A stretch of DNA of 64,000 bases from Schistosoma haematobium (taxonomy: Eukaryota > Platyhelminthes > Trematoda > Strigeidida > Schistosomatidae). Made by a program: the position numbers and the translations under genes. Below, in pieces: positions 28,201 to 37,354 of this stretch; position 1 is the stretch's first letter; every line of letters starts with the position of its first letter. Where the stretch lies: the NCBI RefSeq assembly GCF_000699445.3, contig NC_067198.1, positions 24,377,536 to 24,441,535 on the forward strand, given 5' to 3'. The notes under the pieces were generated by a model. The model did not search any database. It saw nothing but the letters and a program-made list of their open reading frames with translations, and was not told the origin of the DNA.

Positions 28201-31200
28201 TCACAAGTGGGAAAACTCGCTTGAGAATGAAGACATTCGTTGCTCTTTAGTTCCCAAGCTTCTTTAGCTTTAGTGTACAAGTATATGAAAAGTGACAAGG
28301 CATCTTTTTTGCATAAAGCCGAATTCCTAGAATACAATATTTGCAAATGCCATTTCTCTTGTCAATAAAAATGGTTGAAACCAACTAGGGTCAACAGGTA
28401 GGTGTCAGCTGCCACGATAACAAACCAATAAGAGAAGCTATGCAAATGTGTAATTGCACCGTTTTAATGGTATTTCCCGATTACTATTCACAAAAGTTGG
28501 GGACAGGTTAAATTGTGCAGTGAGAGATTGATACATTGACTTAAAGAGTTTACACTGTATAAACATGTGCAACCAACGTATATTTGAACAAATGAAATCT
28601 TATCAGTAATTGGGTCCTATGACCATCATATTTTTCTCACGAAAATATCCTTAAAACAATACAAGGTGCATCGTTTTGCAAAGATAATAATGCTATTTTC
28701 CGAACAAATTTATGGATTTAATGATCTATGCAATGGTCGCCCATAACTAGTAAGAATCATGATTAGGATTAATGATACTGAGAAACTTGAGTTCGTTCTC
28801 TAGCTAAAACAGATAAAATATTCACATTCTAATTATGTTGGAATTATTTCCTCATATAAAATAACCACATTTACTTCGCATTAAAATTATCCTTGGCAAT
28901 ACCTTTCGCTCTACAAAACAATGTTCCAGATAAGGCTGATGCTGGAAATTCTCATTTTTCGACTTTTTGCTGTGAACCATGGAAGAACAGATTGAAGAGA
29001 CTTGCTAAGTTTGTTTGCAGCGTATTTTATTTCGTAGATGCGGTTAGCCAGAGCTACAAGTTGTTCGAAGTACTAACTTGTATGACCAGTAGTTTGTACT
29101 ACACAGCAGAATACTACAATTTTTAACTTTGTTCCTTGTATCGAATAAGTCTGACTTTTTAGTATGATAGCTTCAAACGTGCATGAAAACAGACCTAAAT
29201 ACTACTATAATGTAAGATTTATCACCATTGCGAAACAAGTCAGTCAATACGTTTCTTTTATGAAACCAGTTCTCTAGTCTTTAGTGTAAATCTAGACAGA
29301 CTGTGTAAAGATATTGACTACTCAAATACAATCTTTTTAACTTGTCAGTATAGGGTCGTGAAGATTTCTGGACTTCACTGAAATCACAAACCCATCTAAG
29401 TTAGATCACCACTGAAGCCCTGGACGGCCGTTTCGTTCAAGCATGCGACTCCTGAGCAGTGGGTATGTAAGACCCCACAACCTGGAACAGAACCCAGGAC
29501 CTTCAGCTCACTGAGCCCGGATCCAGTGGTGTGATAGCATAACTTCAACCAATTCATGACTTTGCGCGACCATCTCCCATTACCTTCGGCGGGTACCTTC
29601 TTTGCACCCGACATAGCTTAGCTCCACATCCTCCTACTAAAACTCCGGTAATCCGCCGACACGAATATAAACCATTATGTCGAGAGTTGTAAACTACCTG
29701 ATTCGGGATATCGTAAACAATGGCTAGACTTTGGATGATGCCTCAGAACCTTTCGTGATGGTACAGTTGTATTCACTCTTTGTCTTGTTACAGAACCTGA
29801 GTTCAGAGATCCCCTTATACTTTTCCCATCTTTTTATATACCTAATTTTTCTACTTCTTCGTGATTTGTCTTGATAATTTTATCCCGCTGTGATGATGGT
29901 AACTCAAAGCAATGGACATACATGCTAGATTCTAAGTTACATAAGACTAACTGACTTTTCAACATTTTCATATTAATTTTGATTTTAGGTGGATAGATAT
30001 GACTACACAACCTTCAGCTAACGCACATCAATGTAAGTCCATTATATGTAATAATCCCAATCAACTATTGATTTACAGTGAAAGGTAATTTAGCAAAACC
30101 TGAAGAGCACCATTCTGAATAACAATCCGTCCATTAAGATGGACGGTGTGTAGATTTTCTGCAATCAGAATATTGTTTACAAGGGCTGACATCAGGAAAC
30201 TGACAGAAGTTGGAAGTGTGTACTACTAAATCTCGACTGTGATCTACAACTCGAGTAGATAGACTCAAACCTCGGTTTTGAGTTCAGTCGGTAGCGGGAT
30301 CTTGCGTACTGTCGTGCAGCGTTGTACGAAACAGCCTTCCAGTTATTGTGAGGCCAAAATAAATCCAAATGATCTATTCTTAGACCTACTGCTTTTTAGA
30401 AGTTCACCATTCTAATGACTCAAGTTCGCCGATACCCAAGAGAAAAATAATCATATAGTTGTCATGTCTCTCACTAGCAAGGAGATTGCGCTGGATCGCT
30501 AATTTCCTAGAGACTAAGTACCCTTATCTGGATTCTCACAGTAGTCCTAGATACCTGCTACCAGTAATTTAATCTGCAGGTTTCTTAAGGATCATTTGGA
30601 TTTATAATTTGAAATGTAACTACTGAACAGTCTCCATAAATTTGACAAACGATCCTGGTGTCCTATCACATCTTTAACATTTTTGCAACACGTTCATGTT
30701 GTGCTATTACCTCGTTTTTTATAGCTCTGCTTACTGAGAGAACATGACAAACTGACCAAAAATTCGAAACGATTTGGATGCGAAGAGAAATCTGCGCAGT
30801 CACAATTCTGAGACAACAAGTAACTCTTACTTTTATATCGGTGTACATAACTCACTTTATTTCAAGAGAACACTACTTGTAATCAATATACATGTAAAAA
30901 AAATGTCTATACTTGTAATATCGTTGGGTTTCTATAACTGATTTTATGTCTAATACTAAACGGTGGTAGTTTATCAGCTTTCATATGGTGGTAGACACGT
31001 CGATTGATATCTAGATACTAAATATAATTAACTTGTTCATCAGTTATGATACTTACCAGCTGCCCAAACCAAAGAAGGTAGAACAGAGCTGTGACTTAGG
31101 AACTCAGTAAAATGCCTTGACTACCAAACCAGCGCTCCATGTATTCATTTATTTAAGATTCTCAAGCTTTCCTGAGTTATTCATCGCTAAGCATTTACTT

Positions 31201-31350
31201 CCTTTTTATAAAAACAAACTACTTGCAATATATAGCAGACTTTGCATATCTACAGGTAAATATATTGCCTTTAAATATTACCATCCTACGTATGTTAAGC
31301 GCGATCTTAATACATTGAAGGATTTTCGCAGTTTGCCAGTATCTGGCTGA
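16261..31350 (+). CDS. CUB-like / LDL-receptor class A single-pass membrane receptor (MIG-13/NETO-like)
   Basis: Complete eight-exon model: 16261-16336, 17937-18220, 19333-19477, 24912-25046, 26309-26362, 27447-27534, 29989-30032, 31256-31350; 921 nt, 306 residues plus stop. Every GT/AG join keeps phase and an in-frame TGA precedes the ATG. Residues 1-21 are a signal peptide (YIYAFLLWIYSV core). A CUB-like domain with four cysteines spans exons 2-3. Residues about 175-213 are an LDLa repeat with six cysteines (CPSDTFRC, NCIPDSLTC, NCHDGSDE) and the Ca-binding DGSDE. The sixth cysteine is created by the exon 4/5 junction. Residues about 222-246 form the membrane helix, followed by a stop-transfer RKQRKHKRK and a cytoplasmic tail of about 60 residues. 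The order CUB-LDLa-TM is that of C. elegans MIG-13 and, with one CUB fewer, NETO receptor auxiliary proteins. The family match is by architecture; function is unproven. Only the last exon, chosen by phase and stop, is less sure. Confidence 0.87.
21215..21600 (-). repeat. Dispersed repeat A, copy 2 (LTR-like, inverted)
   Basis: Read on the minus strand it parallels the 23.0-kb copy: CATAAGCTTTTATTTGACA, TACGATTTACTGTTCTCAAG, CACAATCACAGCC, ACAAATGTTATTTTCTATTT, TGTATATAAACCAAGTATG, then ACCAATAAGAACTC and GGCGTCATTGGTCCGGTC. It lies in the 5.4-kb intron of the CUB/LDLa gene, opposite to the 23-kb copy. Confidence 0.65.
22325..22450 (-). repeat. tRNA-derived SINE fragment with decayed hammerhead core
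   Basis: The minus strand contains a B-box-like GGGTTCGAATACC and, downstream, CTGCTGAGGAGTCCCTTAC, then AAGACAAAACGGCCATCTAG. The CUGANGA box is intact, but the second core box is AAAAC instead of GAAAC, which removes a required catalytic purine. It lies in intron 3 of the CUB/LDLa gene. Confidence 0.7.
23010..23430 (+). repeat. Dispersed repeat A, copy 3 (LTR-like, longest)
   Basis: The fullest copy, about 420 nt. It carries a TATA-like GATATATAAACCC near 23,194 and an AATAAA at 23,299-23,304, about 100 nt apart, the order expected of an LTR promoter plus polyA signal. It starts TGTATATTT and ends near CACAACA, again LTR-like (TG...CA). I find no internal region and no clean target-site duplication, so solo LTR is an inference. 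A 94-codon open frame across it is not considered a gene. Confidence 0.55.
28380..29395. other. Intron sequence with an unassigned 77-codon open frame
   Basis: Within intron 6 of the CUB/LDLa gene. An open frame at about 28,893-29,126 (plus) has mixed composition with several cysteines but no domain I recognise and no clear splice sites. It may be repeat-derived. Confidence 0.25.
29396..29560 (-). repeat. tRNA-derived SINE with decayed hammerhead core
   Basis: The minus strand shows GGTCCTGGGTTCTGTTCCAG (a degenerate B box), then ACTGCTCAGGAGTCGCATGC and GAACGAAACGGCCGTCCAG. Here the second core box (CGAAAC) is intact, but CTGAGGA has become CTCAGGA and the stem II pairing is weakened. This decay pattern is the reverse of the copies at 4.6 and 22.4 kb. 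Confidence 0.7.
29680..29870 (+). mobile_element. RTE-clade retrotransposon, 3'-end fragment
   Basis: The stretch is colinear with the tails of the RTE copies at 51.6-51.8 kb and 56.1-56.3 kb: a GTAAACTACCTGATT block, CAATGGCTAGACTTTGG, then ATTCACTCTTTGTCTTG. Only the extreme C-terminus and 3' UTR remain, as expected of a 5'-truncated insertion, and it has no open frame. Confidence 0.55.
30180..30380 (+). repeat. Diverged tRNA-derived SINE, hammerhead remnant
   Basis: The plus strand carries an A-box-like AACTCGAGTAGATAGAC, a degenerate B box GGTTTTGAGTTCAG, then GTTGTACGAAACAGCCTTCC. The last string matches the second hammerhead box plus its flank (CGAAAC followed by a GGCC-like stem and TCCAG). 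The first core box is lost. It is the only SINE of the five on the plus strand. Confidence 0.5.
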
Positions 31351-31912
31351 AAATCTACTAAAAAAAATAGAACAACGTTTATGCCGTGTATAGATCTAGG
31401 CAACAGTAGTAAATCTGTTGTAAACCATTATCTGCCGGTATTTAAGTGTCTAGTTGAGGTCTCCCTGTTGTGTTTTATCAGCTGGTATAGAAGACTAGAA
31501 ACGAATCAAATAAGACCCAATATTTTCTTGTTTCAGGTTGTACTAGTGTATCTAAGCACCTCAGGTAGATCCTCTTAATTTAACGGCTACAAGCTTAATG
31601 GAATCAGCGTGTTGAAGATAAAATCATCCTTTGTTCACTAATTTTTGAATGTGATACCGCGTTAGGGTATTTACCACTTGAAGTACAAAAACGGGAATAT
31701 TTTTATCAGATAAACTTCCGTTTATATAGAAAAGTAAAACATGAGTTAATAACTAGATTTTACAATTAAACATACGAACAAATGTCTGCATGACCAGTGC
31801 AATTAAGTACACAAACAAGGTTTCTGGTTAGAAGAAAATAAAGACATTTACTACACTATGTACATGAGTCCAAATATGATCACAAGCAAAGTATTTCACT
31901 TGTTAAAGCATG
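31351..31912. other. Convergent 3' region between the CUB/LDLa receptor and TIMM8
   Basis: The two genes face each other with 562 nt between stop codons. On the plus strand an AATAAA occurs at 31,837-31,842, a candidate polyA signal for the receptor gene. No other feature was seen. Confidence 0.45.
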
Positions 31913-32183
31913 TTACTGTTGCAAATTCGCCAACATAGATTGAAACCTACTACGAAGAAGCATTGAAACGTCCAAGTAACGTTCTGTACAGTTTTCGATA
32001 CAATTTGCTCTTTTCGCATCCATTTTCGAAGACGGGTATCCAACAGCACACTTATCCCAACACACAGAAGTCAGATGATTGACATGATTCTGAAACTCCG
32101 CTCTTTGTTGTATCGTTTGTATGAATGTCTGCAATTCCTTATCTACCCCATCCGATTCTCGTGAAGAAAGAGCAGATTCGTAG
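31913..32183 (-). CDS. TIMM8: Mitochondrial import inner membrane translocase subunit Tim8 (main exon)
   Basis: Small Tim chaperone of the intermembrane space, which with Tim13 escorts hydrophobic precursors to the TIM22 route. The exon starts after a TTTTCAG acceptor at 32,184 and encodes about 90 residues. The twin CX3C signature is CWDKC, then 15 residues, then CIENC, and both disulfide pairs are present. The helix-1 stretch (TFIQTIQQRAEFQNHVNHLT) and the ERYLDVSMLLRSRF helix after the second motif follow Tim8 rather than Tim9, Tim10 or Tim13. The length matches the family (85-100 residues). The codon at the acceptor is split, so a tiny first exon with the initiator Met must lie upstream; I could not fix it. 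The gene is convergent with the CUB/LDLa receptor. Confidence 0.87.
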
Positions 32184-33480
32184 CTGAAAAGTTTCGTTTT
32201 ATAACTTTTTTATCTGACTCAAACATGAATTGGATGCAATGCACTTTTTACAGAATATATAAATGTCAAGTACTAAGGTCAACATAAATCCTAACAATTC
32301 AAGCAATAATTAGAACTTTCGATTAATAGGACACTAAATTTCGAATATGAACTGTTGCCAGCATTTTCTTGTACCTATACGAAAACCCATCCTTGATGGT
32401 TTTAGTAGAACAACTGTTTAAAGCAAAGATACGTCAGACATAATTAACCGAAGGAAGACTGAGACGCCCTAATACAAAGAGCACGAGACTAATAATTTGC
32501 GAGTCGAAAATTGGGCTGAAAGATTTATATATATACAGCATTCAATAGCGAGTACAAAAGACATACTGAGTCACATCATAAAGATACTAGGTTTTCTTTA
32601 AGACCTTTATCTGCAACTTACAAGTGGCTTGTAAATAAACACAAAAACAAAAATAGGAAATTTATATAACTTAATAGTTGGAAACAACCGTTGTTGCAAT
32701 TTTCTTATAAACTAGGTAAACTTTGTCATGTCAACATAACTACTCAAAACGCATATATTTAATATGTATATTGTGACAATCAGAAAACCGAAGTCTAAGA
32801 TTTCTTCCCATTAGTCGAGAGTTGAGAAGTGTTGTTTACATTAGGTATTGATTAGAGGGTAGGTGCAAAAGGAGATGCACCTCTAACCAAGAGTGAATAA
32901 AGCGAAATGTAGAGAGCGACACGACATAGGAATAAAGATCAGCTTCTACAAACTGCTTCTCTTCATCATCCCCTTGAAAGTGAACTATTTTAATAGTTCA
33001 CTCTGATCCTATATATAGGGCGAAAAAAAGATACCTTTCCTTCAGTTGACATATGTCAGTTTAGCAACAAAACCTAATTGGATTCTACAATATACATCAG
33101 TAGTGTACAAGAAGTTTATCAATCTTAACTAAGGAAAGAAAAACTCTACGCAGAAAAACCTACTCGAACGACATGTATGATAAGAGGGGAAAGAGGACTC
33201 AAGGTTACGATTGGAAACACTAAAACGAGCGGGCTATTGTTGTGGGTTAGTTTGGTCAGATGGTACTTTTTGTTCAGTCATAGCATGCAAAGTAGTGTGA
33301 GTGAAGAGAACTGAGAATAGAAGCTGAAAAATTGGAGACCTAGCAAGCTCGTATAATGCATTTACATTTAGTAAAGAAAGCAATAGACTGTAATCAGCAG
33401 TGAAAAAAGCCTGAGGATAAAACAGTCTCGAAGTCAAAACTAAAAGCAAATAGTTCAATCCGCTGCATTAATAGGCGTTA
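32184..33480. other. Upstream region of TIMM8 with two inverted repeats
   Basis: Should contain the TIMM8 first exon and promoter. Two short perfect inverted repeats lie at 32,861-32,882 (AGGTGCA/TGCACCT) and 32,980-33,001 (GTGAACTATT/AATAGTTCAC, 2-nt loop). They lie just beyond the 3' end of the minus-strand CR1-type element and may be part of its tail. Confidence 0.4.
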
Positions 33481-33489
33481 GATCTATTC

Positions 33490-35806
33490 ACCACTCTTAG
33501 TTTGTGCTCATTACTTCCGATATGTTTTCATTTAGTTCTATCTGGATTATATTCAACAAATCGTGAAAACTAGAACGTGGTGCTGAATAACAAGGAAACT
33601 GACCTTCGAGAATTAGGAGGAAAAAATAATCACGATAATCTCTTGAGAAGATCCAACCCACTTTCGATTTGTCAACGGGTGGTGATATTACAGCGCTCCG
33701 GATGGTTTTGGATGGAATGGAAGGCATCAGCCACTCCTTAGACCAGTTTATCATATTACTTAAGTCCGCCTGAAGAGTAAACGCGTCTTTGTCTACAGTT
33801 ACTACTCGCCAAATTTTTACATCGTCAGCGTATAATAACATTGGAGACTGTACTATACTTGTAAGATCATTAACGTACAATATAAAAAGTAAAGGACCTA
33901 GGACGGAACATTGGGGTACTCCACTAAGTACTGATCTCCAGATGGAGCACTTGGAACTTAATCTTACTTTTTGTCTATGACCTACTAGGAAATCTTTAAT
34001 CCATTTTAAAAGAGGTCCGGCAATACCAAGGTTTTCCAACTTCAATAGCAGTCTATTAGTTGGCACCTTGTCAAAAGCCTTACTGAAATCTATGTGGACA
34101 AAATCCACTGACTTTCCGTTGTCTAGCGCATTAATCCAGAACTTCCTAGCTATAAGAAGGTTCGTTGTACAGGATAGACTCTTTCTAAAACCATGTTGTG
34201 CCATGTTCAGCAAGTTTCCATGAATGCCGTTATGGTCCGTTTGATTATTCTTTCCAGTATTTTAATTACAACACGGGCGAGACTTACGGGTCAGTAATTC
34301 GATGGAACTTGTCGTGGACCTGTTTTATGTATGGGAGTGACGATTGCGTCCTTCCAGTCCATAGGTAACACACCTTGGTCAAGTGACATTAAATATCATG
34401 GTCAGTGGTGCCGCGATATATTGGGCAATATGTCTCAAGATTTTGGGGTGTAGTTCATCTGGTCCTGTTGACTTCTCCATGTTTAGGGTGCTAAGAGCCT
34501 TAAGCACATCGTTTTGGTCGAAGTCCACGGTGAGCAGCTGGTTTGTTGACTCTGTAATTGGGTCTGGTTCTTTCTCTAGAGGAGGTTCCTGAGTGAAAAC
34601 TGCCCCAAAATAGTCAGCCATAACCTCAGCTTTTTCCTGATCTTCCTCTATCATTTCAGATTCACTTCCTACTTTAATTAGGTTGGGAATCCAGTGATGA
34701 ATCCTTGTTCTGTAGTTTATGTACGAGAATATCCTCTTGGGCTGCTTGAGTGCAGATTGTGCAAGCTGCATTTCATATTTTCTTTGAGCTTCCCGAATTT
34801 TTGTTGTGCACTCGTTTCTTATCGATCTGTAGCGTTCTCAGCCGATGTTGCGGAGTTAATTGCCTGCATATCTGCCTTCCATATGTTGGGACGGGCCGGC
34901 GCAATTGTTTGACAAGCAATCTCAGCCATGAATTTGAATAAGATGACTGCATGGTCACTTCTTCCAAGCGGTGCGAGAAAAGCCATTTGACCAACGTCAT
35001 CACCGTGTGTGAAGACTAAATCTAAAAGAGAAGAAGAGTTTCTTAAGTCGTATCTTGTGGGATCTCTAATGTGTTGGAATAATGCTAGTCCAATCGAGGT
35101 TTCTAACAGTTTGCAGTCGAACGACGATATCGATGACCCTACTTCTAAGTTAACCCAGTTTATATATGGTGCATTAAAGTCGCCTACTACACGACTTACC
35201 GTTGTTACACCAGGACTTAAATTTACTAAGGAGAATATCATCTGCTACACATTCTGGACTGCGATATACTACAAATACTTCAATATCTTGCTGTCGGCAT
35301 TTCAACTTACATCTTAACAGTTCACATGTCCCTGAAACATGTGCTACTGTCTCAGCTAATCTTATGGTTAGGGTACTTTTCGTGTACATAATAACCCTGC
35401 CTTCCCTTCGGTTTAGTCTATCAGCCCTACTGGTTATGAAACCAGTCAACTGGGTTTCACTATCTAATACTTCTGACGTTAACCAAGTTTCCGAGACAGC
35501 AATAATGCCCGGTTTTTCTTTATCCACCACTGACTTGAGCTCCGCCATTTTATTTAGGAGGCTGCGAGCATTTGTGTAGCATATCTTTAAGTCTGTGGAG
35601 AGCTTTCCCTTGCCACCCAGAGTGGCTTGGGGATCGTTTTGCTCCGAACTTTTACAATTTGAAAACCCTTAAGAACGAGGTTTCTTTCACCGTTTTGGCG
35701 GCGCTCATTTATTTCCGCTTCTGCAGCTCGTCTCTTAATACGATCAGCTAGGCTGAGATCCTCACAGACATATAACCTAATCACGCGCGCTTTTGAAGGT
35801 TGTAAC
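33490..35806 (-). mobile_element. CR1-clade non-LTR retrotransposon 1, 3' portion (ORF1 end plus ORF2)
   Basis: Minus strand, from high to low coordinates: the end of ORF1 (35,784-35,587, DLSLADRIKRR...), an apurinic-type endonuclease, then reverse transcriptase. Its 5' part is at 41,684-42,601, separated by a second element inserted in opposite orientation. ORF1 read across the gap is continuous in sense. The 3' end is frayed and its exact limit is uncertain. Confidence 0.8.
33497..35563 (-). pseudogene. ORF2 of CR1-type element 1: endonuclease plus reverse transcriptase, broken
   Basis: The endonuclease (35,548-34,819) shows NKMAELKS, AVSETWL, VVYRSPEC, VGDFNAPYINW and, near its end, GRSDHAVI: the E, D-N and SDH catalytic landmarks. 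The linker and RT (34,771-33,497) show STGPDELHPKIL, FSKAFDKV, SVLGPLLFILYVNDL and the catalytic LLYADDVKIW. At least two frame breaks (between 35,174 and 34,819, and between 34,379 and 34,213) and stops disable it. It encodes nicking and target-primed reverse transcription in intact relatives. Confidence 0.85.
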
Positions 35807-35839
35807 TTTTTTCACGTGGTATTATAAATTATGAAAAAA

Positions 35840-36911
35840 TGAAAAAGTAATTGACCACATATCAACTGAAGTGCTGAAAAGACTCCAGTGTATGCAGAAT
35901 GTCATTGTGTATAATATACCTGACAGTGCGAACGTAAAGATTGCTAAAAATACTCTACTACAAGAATGTGGATTGTCGCAATCTTGGTGCGTAACAAGAA
36001 GATTGCGTAAAGCACACACTAAAGCCTCTTTTCCCATTCTATTTCAGTTTTGTAGTACCACTGAAGCTAATCACCTCCTCAATAGTCAGTCATTACTGAG
36101 GCGTATTCCAACATTTAAAAAGATTAGAATCATTCATGACAGGACCGCTATCCAGCGTCGAATCTGCAATGGAACACAAATTGATCAACCCAGCCTACTT
36201 AGCCGCGGCAGCTACAGCTCTTGTCACTGCACTAATCCTAAAACACCATACACTGCCCCTCCAAAAAACGGAAGCACGTCGGATGCTGCTATTATTCCTA
36301 AGAACAAGGCCGCACATAAAGCAGCTGCAACCGCTCACCATCAGCCCAAACACTCAGTTACCCCAAAATGCCAATCCACTTATGCCTCAATAGCGTCCAA
36401 GTATTGCCCTAGCGGCCTCGATAAAAAGCATAAAAATAATCCTCCCAGGAATTGCACTAACAGCTACAGACGCTCAGACACCGCTGTACGAAATAATACC
36501 AAACTCTCTGTAAGAACCCACCAATTCTCCAGCACCCCTAACCCAAAACATACACCTCATAGCAATAGAATGCCTTACAACAAACATGGTGAACTGGCAA
36601 TACCCACTCATCCTAATGTGAAACGACACTCGACAAGAACCACACCTTCACGTGATACCCATAAGTCATATTGTGTGAACCTTGTAAGCTCCATGGACCA
36701 GCACACAACTATACACAACAGAAACCTCTCTCTTGGCAACAGTAACAGGCATCCCTTCATTCCTTACCAGAAACATACAACCTCCCCAACTGACCACAAT
36801 AGGACTAAAATTGCCCACCGCACACGAGGAAGCCATAACGCTGGCCTACTTGGGAACCCACCTACAGATTCTAGGTACTATCCAAGTCAAGCCACCCAAT
36901 ACAACGTTTAG
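35840..36911 (+). pseudogene. ORF1 of CR1-type element 2 (nucleic-acid-binding protein), 5'-truncated
   Basis: The open frame runs from an upstream stop to 36,911. Its first third (NVIVYNIPDSANVKIAKNTL ... KIRIIHDRTAIQRR) is the RRM-like fold typical of CR1/SR1-type ORF1. It is followed by a short cysteine cluster (SCHC) and a long Thr/Pro/His-rich, low-complexity basic tail. There is no natural ATG at the left edge, which is consistent with 5' truncation by incomplete reverse transcription. The first Met is internal. Confidence 0.7.
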
Positions 36912-37354
36912 TCCCCCCTAATTCGACATGCACACTATCTCATCCTTTTTTCTCTCTATCCCCCTCAACATTACTGCTATGGGGTCTCCAAATGTTGAAG
37001 GCGACAATCCCACTATTCTGAAACCATCTATATACTCCGATTTAATGGGGAGTAGCACATCCTACTCAACTTCGATAACTGTTTCTAGTCTTGAAAACTC
37101 CTTGACTGAACCCCCTGATCATTCCCCGGACACATTACCTAATCATTCGACTCTACCTTCCACTCTTAGACATACTTCTTTCACCAAAACCACATCCGAC
37201 TACCCTTCTTGCATTAACCCTAATGGTAATAAACTAAACACTCATCAATATGGAGTCAACGCTCCCAATTCTTCCTTTTCTCAGGGCAAAACAGACAAAC
37301 CACTCGGTTTACACAATACCCTTCTTCTAGACAAACAGTCACCGTACCTGACAC

